DNA of 64,000 nt from Bretschneidera sinensis (GCA_023935145.1 CM043700.1:36837120-36901119), one strand, 5' to 3'. Counted from the first letter of the stretch, positions 46,858 through 58,674 are shown. Notes: generated by a model from the sequence alone, not told the origin. Numbers and translations: made by a program.

Positions 46858-48150
46858 TTATTTTAGGGACAAAAATTTTTTTTTTAATCTTTTTTTATTT
46901 ATATTATAATTAGATTTCATAATAACATTAAGTTCATTATCCATATCTGTTTTAGTTGGAGAATAATCTTGACCATTATCTTTTTTCCTATAAGAGGTTT
47001 CTCCTATGTGCGATTGTTCTAATGCAGATTTAAAAGATTCATTATCATAAAATCCTCTTGGTATGATTGGGTCAAGATTGACTCCTAATAAAATTTTATT
47101 GGAATTTCTAGATAATGTATCTACACTATATCTAGGAGGCATAATTTGAGGATCTTCATATATAGGGGTTCTAATTCTTCTAAAACTGGTTGTCCTAGAT
47201 AATAATGGTGAATTAAATCTATTAAAACTGGTTGGTACCCTAGATGATGATGGTGAATTAAATCTAATAACAACACTACCATCGTTGTGTTCATCTACTT
47301 GAGATACATTGGAATTTGCTATCTCCCTGGAGGGACATAACGCTTCAAATTTCCAATGATATGGAATTGTTATTTGATCCCATTTTAATAGTTTTGGCGT
47401 AATAGTGTTAGCATGAAAAGTATTAGCTTCTAATAATAAAGTTTCTCCTGGTTTGGTTTGTATTAATGCTTTAGGATTAATCTTAGTTGTCATAACTTTA
47501 TAATAAACTTTATAAATTAAATTCAAATTACGAGTTCCTGCCTTAATATCTAATCCTTTTAATTGAATATCTAAAGTAAGAGTATCAATTAAATTTGGAT
47601 CATACAAATCTATAGAAAAGTTTGGATAACAGTTAAAATATACAGGACCATTATGAATATTAGAGGCAACCAATTATAATAATGAATTTTAAAAATTTAG
47701 ATGTCTAGCATCTCTTAACATCATTAATACGGGAGTATCAATTCCTAAGCAATGCAAAAGTTTCATAGCAATTTGGACTAGTTCTAAATACAAATATTTA
47801 AATCCTTCTTGTTTATGCTTTAGTATTGATGAAAAAGATAATAATTTAATACTTTCATTTTCTCTACTAATACTGTAAGTTTGCTCTATTGTTTTAATAG
47901 AATAATCCGACTTGAAATCAAAACTTCCTACTTGATAAATTCTGTTTATTTTTTGACTGAGAATATGCCAATTGAGCAGATATTGCTCAATTTTTGCAAT
48001 ATTGATTTCTTGACTGTTCATAGCATGATTAGGATCTTGACTAATGTGATCAATAGGTGGGATATCAAATTTTGGAGGTGATGAAGCATTTGAACCTGAC
48101 ATGGATGATGAGTCATCACCCTGTCGACGTCTCCTAAATAGTCTTTTCAT
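46858..48150 (-). pseudogene. Viral movement protein, 30K superfamily (broken)
   Basis: N-terminal part 48150-47689 begins MKRLFRRRRQGDD and ends near MLRDARHLNF. After two in-frame TAA codons it continues in the same frame at 47673 with VYFNCYPNFSIDLYDPN and LIYKVYYKVMTT, the 30K cell-to-cell movement core. The C-terminal part is Ser/Arg rich. The arrangement (movement protein first after the leader) is standard for the family. Confidence 0.8.
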
Positions 48151-48363
48151 AAAAATAGTTTGAATATATGGCTAAGAAGGTAGTAGTTCAAAAGTGAATA
48201 GTGTTTCTACTGGGACCACCCTATCATCGGGCTGACAAACAGTAAACAAAGGGCTGACCAACGGCTTTACTAAAAACGCAGACACAGCAGAACCAGAGAC
48301 TTAATAGCAATATAATCAAAACAAGATTATGAGCAGAATATAAAGGAAGCAGATGAATAGATA
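48151..48363 (-). other. Viral leader downstream of the primer site
   Basis: About 210 bp of non-coding leader between the primer site and the first viral frame. Short repeats of a GAACAGTA-like motif also occur at the other end of the insert (40604-40665). Confidence 0.5.
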
Positions 48364-48379
48364 CTTGGCTCTGATACCA
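48364..48379 (-). other. Viral primer binding site (initiator tRNA-Met)
   Basis: TGGTATCAGAGCCAAG on the minus strand, a perfect tRNA-Met complement and the usual map position 1 of caulimovirids. It starts only six bases inside the right edge of the insert, so the circular genome was opened at its minus-strand discontinuity. Confidence 0.92.
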
Positions 48380-48385
48380 AATATG

Positions 48386-48565
48386 TAACAAATATCAACA
48401 CATCAAGGCTACATGTCCATGTGAACCATATTTAATTGAACTCGATACCAACGGCTTTGAATTAGCTAGCTTTTTTTGGAAGGGAAATTTTGTTTTATTG
48501 GTCTGAGAAGGAAAATCTATTAGTGATTTTATGGTGGTGGCATCCCTGATTGCTACAATGGCTTT
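48386..48565 (+). repeat. Right copy of the duplication flanking the viral insert
   Basis: 180 bp, nearly identical to 40392-40572. Its right end continues directly into the rest of the unit E PGG exon. Confidence 0.93.
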
Positions 48566-48932
48566 CCAATCTGGTGTGAACCCTTCTGGTGGTGTTTCAT
48601 ATATTTATCATGGATTCCTTGCATTCAACTCAATAGGCTTTTTGGCATCACTTAGCATTATTTTGTTGCTCATAAGTTGATTACCCTTAAAGCGTAGGTT
48701 CTTTGTGTGGATCTTAATGGTCATCATGTGGGTTGCAATCAGTTCTATGGCGATCCCCTGTATGATTTCCATAATAACTTTCACACCCGAGCAAGAGAAA
48801 GGTGTACTTATCATGGTAATAGCATTGGGAACCCTGGTTTGGATTGGTTTGTTGGCTCTACTACTTTTCACGCACACGATCCGCCTCATAGTGAGACTGG
48901 TAATGGGCTTAAAGAAATACTTATGGCGATAG
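48531..48932 (+). pseudogene. Ankyrin unit E: PGG-domain exon (broken)
   Basis: Membrane domain: MVVASLIATMAFQSGVNPSGGVS (PGG motif as PSGG), FNSIGFLASLSIILLLIS, FFVWILMVIMWVAISS and LGTLVWIGLLALLLFTHTI. A single TGA at 48678-48680 interrupts the open frame. Compared with units A and C it lacks about 40 codons after GGV. It ends LKKYLWR. The ankyrin half lies 8.8 kb upstream at 39192, separated by the viral insert. Confidence 0.85.
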
Positions 48933-51029
48933 TAATGAGATCTCCGAACGCCACTCAATTTCTTCCTCTCACATCTCTTAAGATTACATAATACAGAGGA
49001 AAAACAAAGGCCAAGAAGGAAAAAAATTCATGCAGCCAGAGGGCTATAACACAATTTTTACAACCCATAAATAGGTTTCGATGGAGACGAACTTTTTATC
49101 TCTTGCCACAAGATCCGGCCCCATTTTTTCAACCACATATTTTATTTATTTATTTTAAGACAGTTTGTATTACACTATTTTCAAGTATATTGAAATAACA
49201 TTAACGTATCAAATCATTTTAAAACAAATGATTTATTACAATGTAAATTTTTATCGTCAATCCCGAATGAATTTATTTGAAGAATCAAAATTTTAGTTGG
49301 ATATTACTTTTTATGATGACCAAAATACTCTTAGTGTTAAAATATCTCAAAATGATTATGATATGTTTAATAATTCTATTTATCAATTATTTATCTCAAA
49401 ATTGTTTATAACACAAATTTTTAAGTTATTTGAATTCATATTTTTCTAAATAAAAATAAAAATATGCAGTATTATTTTAATTTTTAAAACGAAAAAATTT
49501 ATCTTTGATTTTTTTTTATATTGGTCTTGATATTCATTTATTTGAGATGTTAGACTATTTAGATTCATAAAAAAATATCTTAACAAACTTTTTATTTAAA
49601 ATATTTAATTTTTTTTATGACGGTATTTAATTTTCATTTATTTGAAGATTCAATAGACAATGATATCATAATAATTTTTAAAATATAAAATAGATGAAGT
49701 ATAATTTGTTTTATACCATATAATAGAATATAAATTCATTTAAAATATATTTTTAACAATTTTTTTAAAAAAAGAATGACGATAATTTTCTTTTAAAAAA
49801 ACCTTAAAAATTTTTTTGTTAAATATATTTCATCCCTAATATTGTTGTTTTTTAAAAAGTAATATTTATGATACTTAAGAGTACTTTGGTATTTTGGTAT
49901 CATGAAAAGTAATATCCAGTTAAAATTTTAATTTTTAATTTTTTTTTTCTTTGAATTAGTTGAAATTGATGTTTTGAAGTGGATTGTGAGTTTTGAAAAG
50001 GTTTAATTGTTTGTGATTTTCTCTTAATTTTATAATGGCTATCAATTATGCTACCTTCAAAGATGGTGGCTGCCAATTATTCCACAAAACAAATACTACT
50101 ATACTTTAACAAATTTTATGCTCTCACTTATATAAATCAGACAGTCAAATGAATCATAATTATTAATACCACTATATTTTTCACGCCCTTTTTTCTTTTA
50201 TCTTTTTTATTGGCTTAACTGCCAAAAAAAACAAAAACAAAATTAAAATATGAATTTTCAAAATTATGACAATTGATATCTCCAACTAATTTTCAAATCA
50301 AATTAAAAGGCACAAATAACACCACGTCAATTAAAATATTCACAATTTTAAAAATCTCAAAATCTGTATTAAAGATTTCTTTTTGAAAAACTGCTCAATT
50401 AATAAAAACGAAAAACAGATCTGATTCTTCTTCTTTTTATTTTGAAAATTATTCTAAACATTTCTTAAAATCTCCTAAACATTTATGAAATTTTCTAAGC
50501 ATTTTTGAATTTTTGTTTTTTGGAAAAAATCCCCAAAAACATACATAATTTCTTCTTTTTGTGGGTTGTGAAGGAAACCTGTCAAAGGTTTGAATTTTAA
50601 TGAGTTTTGGTTCGGCCCATTTACTTAGAGTAAAAGCGAGTTTATTCTTTTTTTAATTACTTCATTATCATGCAATAGTACAAATTACAGTAGAAAAAAC
50701 AAGCTTAAAAATCTTTAACCTTGCTTATATATATGTGCATATTTCTCTTGATTTGTATTTTAATTTTGATTATAGTAAAATTTTTCACCATCTTCCGTAA
50801 ACATAAAATTTTTAATTAAGTTCTGAACAGCGTAAATTTTATGTGACTGTTTATTTTGTATCTGCTTTATTCCTGACAAAACCCATTAGCAGTGTGGGGT
50901 GATGTGACTGTGAGTCATTTGCTCTTCCTTCATAATGTATAAATAAGTGGTAGATAGCCAGCAAAAACACTACTCAGTTTGCTAGGAACCAAGGAAGGTT
51001 TCAGCTATGAGATATACTGAGGCAAAAGA
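48933..51029. other. Spacer between units E and F
   Basis: AT-rich, no gene. It contains rearranged homologs of the 35.9-36.2 kb spacer (at 49615-49765 and 50100-50260) and of the 38.6 kb block (at 50395-50520). CAGT and TATA-like signals near 50935 (ATAATGTATAAATAAG) precede unit F. Confidence 0.5.
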
Positions 51030-51340
51030 GATGGAGAGAGGCGGAGAGAGAATGAGAATGCTTCATAAAGCAACAGTAGAAGGAACAACGGAGTGTAACT
51101 ACCTTGCTCAGTTTGCTTCTTGAAGATGAACTTATTCTCGATGGATCCATTGCTTGTCTTCCAGAAACACCTTTGCACATAGCTACTATGCTTGGACACT
51201 TTGAATTTGCAAAGGAGATCTTAAATCGAAAACCTTTGATGGCTAAAGAGCTATTTGAAGGAGTACCTCCCATTTTCTTGGCAACAGCAAATGGTCACCT
51301 TCAAGTAGGTAAAAGAATTGTTAGTGGTCAAGAATGAGAT
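51030..51340 (+). pseudogene. Ankyrin unit F: truncated first exon
   Basis: An N-terminal MERGGERMRMLHKATVEG-like start and one and a half ankyrin repeats (TPLHIATMLGHFEFAKEILNRKP, IFLATANGHLQV) spread over two frames; a frameshift lies near 51090. More diverged from units B-E than those are from each other. Homology ends abruptly at about 51310. Confidence 0.75.
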
Positions 51341-51834
51341 GTGTTGGGTTTGAGGTTCAATCCACAAGCAAGTTTAAAATAAAACAAAAAAAGCACTAAA
51401 AGTGTTGGTTGGTGTAGTCTTTATAAGATTCAGAATCTTATGCTTGTTAGAAAATGATATATTTTAATCAATGACTATATAAAAATGCATGATTTTTTTT
51501 TTTTTAGCGGTGAGTTATCGAGAGAGTAACTAGAGAAATAAGCACAGTGTTAGGAAAAAATTGAAAGCAATGTTTTGTAACCGAGAGAGTTACAAATTAA
51601 AAGTTTTTCTTTTTATTTACCGGGAGAGTAAAAAGGAGATAAAAGTTACAACAATTTGAGATTCCTTTTAAGGTATTATTCAGAGTGTTTAGTTACAGAG
51701 AATCAATCTACTCGGGGTTTATGGTTTTTTTATTTTGGTGAAGCATAAAGATTTCTTAAATTTCAACAGTTGATAGTACAACAATGATTTTTCTCTAAAA
51801 AAAAAAAAGTAATTTTATAAGATTTCTAAATTGT
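51341..51834. other. Remnant between ankyrin and PGG parts of unit F
   Basis: AT-rich. Repeated motifs of the form GAGAGAGTAA are found at 51520, 51580 and 51620. No coding content was recognised. Confidence 0.4.
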
Positions 51835-52027
51835 TGTGGGTATCAAAGTACTAAGCATCGAAACCCTGATTTGGGTTGATTTGGGTTGGTTTGATAGCTC
51901 TCCTACTTCTCACGCACATTATCCGCCTCATAATGAAACTGGTAACAGGGTTAAAGAAATAACTTATAGAGAGAGAGTAAGTAGGTTTTCGAATTCTGTG
52001 GTGAACATAAATCACACGGTTGCCTAA
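51835..52027 (+). pseudogene. Ankyrin unit F: tail of PGG exon
   Basis: Only the C-terminal end survives, matching the last membrane segment and tail of units A and C. The ending VVNINHTVA resembles VVNMNHTAA of unit C. Frames are mixed. Confidence 0.65.
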
Positions 52028-53037
52028 TAATGCTTTTAATCCTTTTGTCTATGTTTATTGTAATCTTACTCTGTATGTGTTTATATAGTTGTGAAGCATT
52101 TGTGCTCGGTGTATAACTTTTGAATAATGGACTGTATCAGTCTTACATTTTAATAAAAACAGCAACGTTTAATTCATTGGTCATGAGCATAAAACAAAGT
52201 TCATTGGTTATGGTGTCTTGAGATCTTGTATCGAATCCAAGTATCATCAACTCTAAGCTCTTATTGATATAAAAGTATCATCAACTCTAAGCTCTTATTG
52301 ATATAAAGTAAGTTGTTAAGATATGAGTTTTACAGAAAATAGTAAATTAGATAATTACTGTAATAAAAAAAATGTAATGTCAATTGAATTTTTTAGTATA
52401 TTGTGAGGCGTTTGTGTCCAATGTATTAGATTGCATGGTTATATCACACCTTAGGATTAGCTTTATGTATATTAATTGTTAAGATTAGAGTTTACACGGC
52501 AAAAGATCACACGAACATATATTTGATTTATATAATGGGCATCAATATGATTTTATAGCTTAAGCTCATGAGTTTTGGATTCAAACCATGTATATAAGTT
52601 ATTTTTATTTCTTACTTCTTTCAGATAATGAGAGATACATAAGAAAATCAGATTTTACAATTTGTCATCTTTAATCTTTTGAACAACAATTTGGTAACTT
52701 GAAACAAATTTTATTTTGTCTATACGTGTCACAAATGATCATTTCACCATTGAACAAAAAGTAAATAACTATATTTTTTTTCTTTTTTTGCGTCATTTAA
52801 TAATACGATAGATCTTGTGTCATGTGCTATATATGTGTCAGACAAGAACTATATTCACTTCAAATAAGCCAATTTTCTGCTTGACTATCATGGTCTAATG
52901 ATATTTCTTAACGGACTTGGAGGCAAAATTATTGCTCCCACCTTCAAATAAGAAACTGACAAATTTGTATTAGATAAAAATTTTGTATTAAACATCAACG
53001 GAAAACATTTAGGATTTAATTCTAGTATTTGTCCATT

Positions 53038-53039
<2 letters not shown>
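52028..53039. other. Spacer between unit F and unit G
   Basis: AT-rich, no gene. A 34-bp tandem duplication (AGTATCATCAACTCTAAGC...) lies at about 52240-52307. Confidence 0.5.

Positions 53040-53087
<48 letters not shown>
53040..53087. repeat. (TA)n microsatellite, about 24 repeats
   Basis: An uninterrupted TA run, palindromic by nature. Useful as a length marker; no other role is indicated. Confidence 0.95.
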
Positions 53088-53089
<2 letters not shown>

Positions 53090-53345
53090 TTATGTAAATT
53101 TATTAATTCTCTCATGTAAATTTCAACTCCTAAAAAAGGACATTTGAATGAATTGAAATTGTTACACATTTTTTTATTGGGAGTAGAGTTTCCATTAAAT
53201 GTATTCTTATATTTTTTAAATTATTTTCTCCTCTTAAAAAAATCAAGTTTGGTAGTACAACAGAAAATGAGAGATATAAAAGAAAAAACAGTTATCTCCG
53301 TTGTTTAACTCTTAAACGCATCGGACCTCCAATAATTAAATTTCA

Positions 53346-53812
53346 AGATGCTCTCTTCTTTTTTCTTATCATCTTCTTTACAAGGCCAATGGCGTGCCCC
53401 AAGACAAGAACAACAGAGATAACTGTCTTTATGGAAGTGCCAGCTATATGAAAGTCTGAGCTGTCTTGCCAAACGCCACTGGGAGGGTTAATTCCGGCTT
53501 GAAAAGCCATGGTTGCAATTGGTGAAGCTACAACCATTATTGCATTACGCTTTTGTTCCAGCCAATTGTTCTGCGGCGCTGTCGGATGGTTCTCCTTATG
53601 TTTCTTCTCCATGACTTGAGTACTGTTGCCGTTGGTCCTTAAATGTTCCCAACACTTCGAAGCAAATCCTTAATATCTCTATCTTTTACATTTCTTCCGC
53701 TTTGTGCTAATACCATATCCAATGCTGTGAAGCGGTTCGCATTTAGTGCATTGATGTCTATTGTGGTGTTGGTGACCAAGAATTTTATCATCTGAATTTT
53801 TATTTAATTTAC
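53346..53812 (-). pseudogene. Ankyrin unit G: PGG-domain exon (broken)
   Basis: Minus strand. The end of an ankyrin repeat (MIKFLVTNTTIDINALNANR, TALDMVLAQSG), a short linker with a stop (about 53641) and a frame change, then WLEQKRNAIMVVASPIATMAFQAGINPPSGVWQDSS and a second hydrophobic segment TVISVVLVLGHAIGLV. The domain is shorter than in units A-E, as only two hydrophobic segments remain. Its first exon is at 59740-59235; the intron holds Copia element 2. Confidence 0.8.
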
Positions 53813-54124
53813 ACATTCAATATGGAACTAGTGCAGAAAATTGGCTTACTACAGTCAAAGAAAAAGCAATCAGAAGAAAAGAAGAGAGGTAATTTTATTT
53901 CGATGACCACTTGTAAGAGTTTGACTGGTAAATTATCATTTCAACTTTTAAAAAATCAACGTTTAGCACTATAAACAAGTGAGAAAAAAAAAGATGATTA
54001 GGTTTGGGGTTCCTATATATTTGGCATTTTTCAACCCCTTTCTTTTATTCCCTTTCCCTTGGATAGTTTGTTACATAGAATGGTGTATTAGTGACTTACC
54101 TATGTACTAAATGATGTCAATGGA
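53813..54124 (-). other. Intron of unit G, 3' part
   Basis: AT-rich sequence between the PGG exon acceptor side and the nested MITE. Nothing else was recognised. Confidence 0.45.
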
Positions 54125-54172
54125 GGAAAAATTCTGGTCTAGCACAGTACCATGAGAAATACAAGACATTAG

Positions 54173-54365
54173 TATTAGAGTATTGTAACAGACCTTATAT
54201 TTTTCTATGTTTGAATTCATTCAACATTGTTGTTCCTTAGATTTAGGAATCAGTTTCTAACTGATGTATATTTTAGGATCTCAAACAAGAGTTTGTTATC
54301 TCATCTTTGTATTTAACCGTTGCTTGATGTATATGAAAAATACGCTTTACTTCCTTCATCTGATA
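54173..54365 (+). repeat. 5' LTR of Copia 2
   Basis: 193 bp, TATTAGAGTATTGTAACAG to TTCATCTGATA. The primer site follows with no gap. Confidence 0.9.
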
Positions 54366-54377
54366 TGGTATCAGAGC
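54366..54377 (+). other. Primer binding site of Copia 2
   Basis: TGGTATCAGAGC, a perfect complement of the initiator tRNA-Met 3' end, starting on the base after the LTR. Confidence 0.92.
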
Positions 54378-54441
54378 TACCACAAGTGGTTTAAGCCGAT
54401 CCTATTTTTTTTTTTTTCTCTTCCTCTGTTCTTCAGCACTT

Positions 54442-55467
54442 ATGGCTACCAATTCTAACCCCCCAATCATTCACAACACCAATGAACCACACCAAACTCT
54501 TATCAGCATTAATGTTGCAGCTCAAGCCCCTCTTAAACTCACCTCTACCAATTACCTCTCATGGAAACTACAGTTCCAAACACTCTTCATCGGCTATGAT
54601 CTTCTTGGCTATATCGATGGCTCCAAACCATGTCCGCCAGCCACCTTGACCCAAACCAATATAACCAGACCCAATCCCGACTACATTATATGGACCAGAC
54701 AGGACCAACCGATCCTCAATGTTGTCCTTGGCTCCATCTCACCGACCATTATTCCCTTTATCGCTCAAGCCAAGACTTCTAGACAAGCCTGGACAATCCT
54801 AGCCAACACCTATGCTAAGCCCTCTCGTGGCCGCATCAAACAAATCAAAAACTAACTCAAGAACACCACCAAAGGCTCACTTGGCATCACTGAGTTTATA
54901 CAAACAATAAAAAATCGAGTAGATGATCTTGCTCTTCTTGGAGCCCCAATTGATGAAGAAGAAATCATAGACAAAATCCTAGATGGTCTCGGTGATGATT
55001 ACAAGGAATTAATCTGCGCTGTCCAAGCACGAGATACCTCTATCACCTTTGAAGAACTTCATGAAAAACTTCTCAATTTTGAAGCCTCTATTCAAGCAAT
55101 CCCACCCGAGCAACCACATTTTCTAGCCACTGCAAATCCCACATACAAAACCAATAAAAACTGGCGTCCTTTTAACCCCCAAGGAACTACCACCACCAAC
55201 TAGCGCCCATCCTTTAACTTTGCCCATCGCCCATTTGCTGCAATCAATGCAGGTCCCAATTCACCATAGGGACCTCGTTCTCCTCCTAGACCATATCTTG
55301 GTCACTGTCAAATCTGTAGGATTCAGGGTCACACTGCCAAATGGTGTCCTTCATTTCTTCTAGTACCAGTTCAAACATCCCCCATATCTAACTCTTCTCA
55401 ATCCGGCTCACCATGGCAACCAAAAGCTCATTTTGCCACCAATCCTTCCACCACACCATCATGGCTT
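54442..55467 (+). pseudogene. Copia 2 gag (broken)
   Basis: Starts MATNSNPPIIHNTNEPHQTL. Gag core LTSTNYLSWKLQFQTLFIGYD, LNVVLGSISPTIIPFI and TSRQAWTILANTYAKPS. A TAA at about 54853 interrupts it, but the frame continues (FEELHEKLLNFEASI). Further stops fall near 55201 and 55267. The zinc knuckle CQICRIQGHTAKWC is intact in sequence. The N-terminal signature is typical of the Retrofit/Ale lineage. Confidence 0.85.
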
Positions 55468-56480
55468 TTGGACAACGGTGCATCCCACCATGTAACATCT
55501 GACCTGAGCAACCTCTCGCTACATGCTCCATACATTAGCAATGATGACATTATGATTGGAGATGGTTCCAATCTTCCCATCACTCACACCGGTTCCACTT
55601 CTCTCAACTTTACATTAAACAATGTTCTCTGTGTTCCCTCTATGAAAAAGAATCTAATCTCTATATCCTAATTTTGCAATTCTAACAATGTTTCCATAGA
55701 GTTCTTACTAACTACTTTTCTTGTGAAGGGACTTCGCATAGGGGCAACACTACTGAGAGGAAGAACTAAAGATGGCATTTATGAGTGGCCAACCTCCTCC
55801 CCTTTGATTGCATTCTCCACCATAAAGACCACTTCTTTCGACTGGCATCATAGATTAGGACACCCTGCTTTTCCAATTCTCAAACATATTGTTTCTAGCA
55901 ATCATTTAGGCTTATCTTCTTATTTATCTCATGATTTCTCATATAATGCTTGTCTCTGCAATAAAAGCCACAAATTGTCTTTCTCAAACTCTACAATTGT
56001 CTCTACTCAACCTCTTGAAATCATATTTTCAGATGTTTGGACCTCTCCAATTTTCTCACATAATGGCTTTAAATATTATGTAATCTTCATTGATCACTTC
56101 ACTAAGTATATCTGGTTTTACCTACTCAAACACAAATCCAAAGTCAAAGACGTGTTTATAGGATTCAAAGCCATTATAGAAAAACACTTCAATTTAACCA
56201 TCAAAACCCTCTACTCTGACAATGGTGATGAGTACATCTCCTTAGCTAATTTTCTTTCCACCACTGGGATCTCTCATCTCACCTCTCCACCCCACACACC
56301 TGAACACAATGGTTACTTTGAAAGAAGACATCTTTATATAGTCGAAACAGGCCTTGCATTGCTCACTCATGCTTCTTTACCCCTCTCTTGCTAGACTTAT
56401 ACTTTTGCCACAACAATATACCTTATCATTAGAATGCCCACTCCCACCCTAAATCTCTCCTCACCCTACTAAAAAATATT
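55468..56480 (+). pseudogene. Copia 2 protease and integrase (broken)
   Basis: Protease site LLDNGASHHVT keeps the D-N-G-A form. GAG-pre-integrase zinc block (WHHRLGHPAFPIL ... CNKSHKL) shows one Cys less than usual (NACLCNKS). The integrase core follows with FSDVWTSP, LYSDNGDEY and EHNGYFERRH; D, D and E are recognisable. A stop at about 56394 ends it before the C-terminal part, which is degraded. Confidence 0.85.
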
Positions 56481-57060
56481 TCACACAGTACCAAATTATT
56501 CAAAACTAAGGGTCTTTGGCTGCTTATGTTACCCTTGACTCAGACCTTACACATTACACAAACTTGAATCATAGTCCAAGTCTTGTGTTTTTCTTGGGTA
56601 CTCTCTCACTCAAAGTGTATACTACTGTCTTGATCCTTCAACCTAAAAAATCTATGTCTCCAGACATGTCAAATTTGTTAAGTCTCAATTCCCCTGCGCT
56701 TAATTATCTGGTCAGTCCCCTTGTCCTCATCCCAGCACCATCGTCACCTGGATTCCTCCACCAATTCGAGTTGTCTCACCTCCTTCCTAGTCATCACTCA
56801 CTATGCCATCTGAAGTCATCATCCTTCAGCAACCTCTATGTGATGCTTCAACACACTCTCCAGCGCCTGTTCCATCCTCCAACATAACCCAAGCCACCCA
56901 TCCAAACTCAACTCCTCTGCCATCCATAACCAATCCTACCCCATCCATAAATATCTCAATATCACCTCCTCTTAACCCAACCAAAAATCATCCCCTTCCA
57001 ACTCACTCTATGGCCACACGAGCCAAGAACCACATTCACAAACCAATAACGAAAATGAAC
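56481..57060 (+). pseudogene. Copia 2 linker region (broken)
   Basis: Pro/Ser/Thr-rich remnant between integrase and RT, spread over three frames. Ends with PLPTHSMATRAKNHIHKP, a motif that precedes RT in many Copia elements. Confidence 0.6.
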
Positions 57061-58674
57061 CTTCATACCTAACTCTCAAAATCCAACGAACTTGAATCAA
57101 CCACAGTGACTAAAGCCTTTACAGATCCTAAGTGGCGTCAAGCCATGTCTGATGAGTGTGATGTTTTAGTTCGGAATGGAACATGGGAACTTGTACCACT
57201 TGATTTTAATTAGAATATAGTTGGATGTAAATGGATATTTCGCATTAAACGTAACTCTGATGGCTCTATTTACAGGTTCAAAGCATGTTTGGTGGCCAAA
57301 GGCTTTCATCAAAGACCAAGAGTCAATTACCTAGACACTTTTAGTCTTGTTGTCAAACCAACCACAGTACGTGTTATCCGTAGCCTTGCTGTCTCTCGAG
57401 GTTGGTCCTTACGACAACTTGATGTCAACAATGCTTTTCTCCAAGGAAACTTCTCCGAGAATGTTTACTTGCAACAACTACCAGGTTTTGTTGATCAAGA
57501 TCATCCATCTTATATCTGCAAACTTCGAAAGGCAATCTATGGCCTCAAGCAAGCACCTCGAGCCTAGTATCATAAACTTCGTACCTTCCTTCTTCACTCT
57601 AGATTCAAGAATTCCCATGCTGATACCTATATGTTTATTCTCACTGCTGCTGGACATATTATGTATCTACTTGTATATGTTGATGATTTAATAATCACTG
57701 GTGACAATGCTAAGATGGTCGACTCTATTGTTAATGTTATTGCTCATCGGTTTTCAATTAAGGATCTTGGAAAACTATCTTATTTCTTGGGTGTGGAAGT
57801 AGTCCCAAATCAGTATGGTATTTTAATTTCTTAAAGGTGTTACATTCTGGATATTCTGACTCGAACTCATATGACTGATGCCAAACCCATACTCACTCCT
57901 ATTCCAACAAGTCCACCTCTGATGTTAAAATAGGGTTCTCTTTTGTCTGATCCCACAGAGTACCGAAAGGTTGTTGGCAGCCTTCAATATCTCTTGATTA
58001 CAAGACCTAACCTTGCCTTTACGGTTAACAAGCTCTCTCAGTATATGCACACACCAGCAACCGACCATTGGATCTTTGTTAAACGTCTACTACGCTATCT
58101 GTGTGGCACTATTAATGAAGGCCTACAAATACATCGTCAGTCCCCATTGAATCTACATGCCTTTTCGGATCATCTTCATCGTGACTTACCTCTAAACTTA
58201 CAAGCCTATTCCAATGCAGATTGGGCAAGTGACAAGGATGATTTTTCTTCCACCAGTGCTTATGTCATCTATCTTGGTCGCAATCCTGCCTTTTGGAGTT
58301 CTAAGAAGCAAAAAACTGTTGCTAGATCATCCACTGAAGCTAAATACAGATCAGTGGTTAATGCAGCTGCTGAGCTCAATTGGCTTTGCTATCTTCTTAC
58401 TTATCTTGGCGTTCAACTACTTTGTTGTCCCGTCGTCTACTGTGACAATGTTGGTGCTACCCAACTTTGTTCCAATCCCATGTTTCACTCCAGAATTAAA
58501 CATGTCGCCATTGATTTTCACTTCATTAGGGACCAAGTCCAAAATGGTGCCTTTCGTATTGCTCATGTGTCCTCAGAAGATCAACTTGCTGATGCACTCA
58601 CCAAGCCTCTTCCCCGTGCTCGTTTTCTTGATCTTAAATACAAGATTGGACTTCTCTCTAGAGCTCTATCTTGA
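57061..58674 (+). pseudogene. Copia 2 reverse transcriptase and RNase H (broken)
   Basis: [53 protein letters not shown], and an intact catalytic YVDDLIITG at about 57675-57701. Stops at 57567, 57834 and near 57932. RNase H from 58140: the first acidic site reads SNADWASD, where most copies have SDADW, so the catalytic Asp may be lost. The rest (TEAKYRSV, VVYCDNVGA, HVSSEDQLADALTKPLP) is intact to TGA at 58674. A short internal duplication puts two HAFSD-like stretches before that site. Confidence 0.9.

Larger units (their letters stand above)
40573..48385 (-). mobile_element. Endogenous pararetrovirus (Caulimoviridae), near genome length
   Basis: 7,813 bp on the minus strand in the order tRNA-Met primer site, movement protein, coat protein with zinc knuckle, protease, RT, RNase H, downstream open region, promoter with TATA. 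A fused movement-coat-polymerase order resembles petuviruses and florendoviruses; the genus is not settled. Length fits one complete genome. There is no integrase and no LTR, as expected: caulimovirids integrate by host DNA repair. Every coding region carries stops or frameshifts, and catalytic residues are replaced in protease and RT. It sits in the intron/exon border of ankyrin unit E and is flanked by a 180-bp host duplication. Confidence 0.93.
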
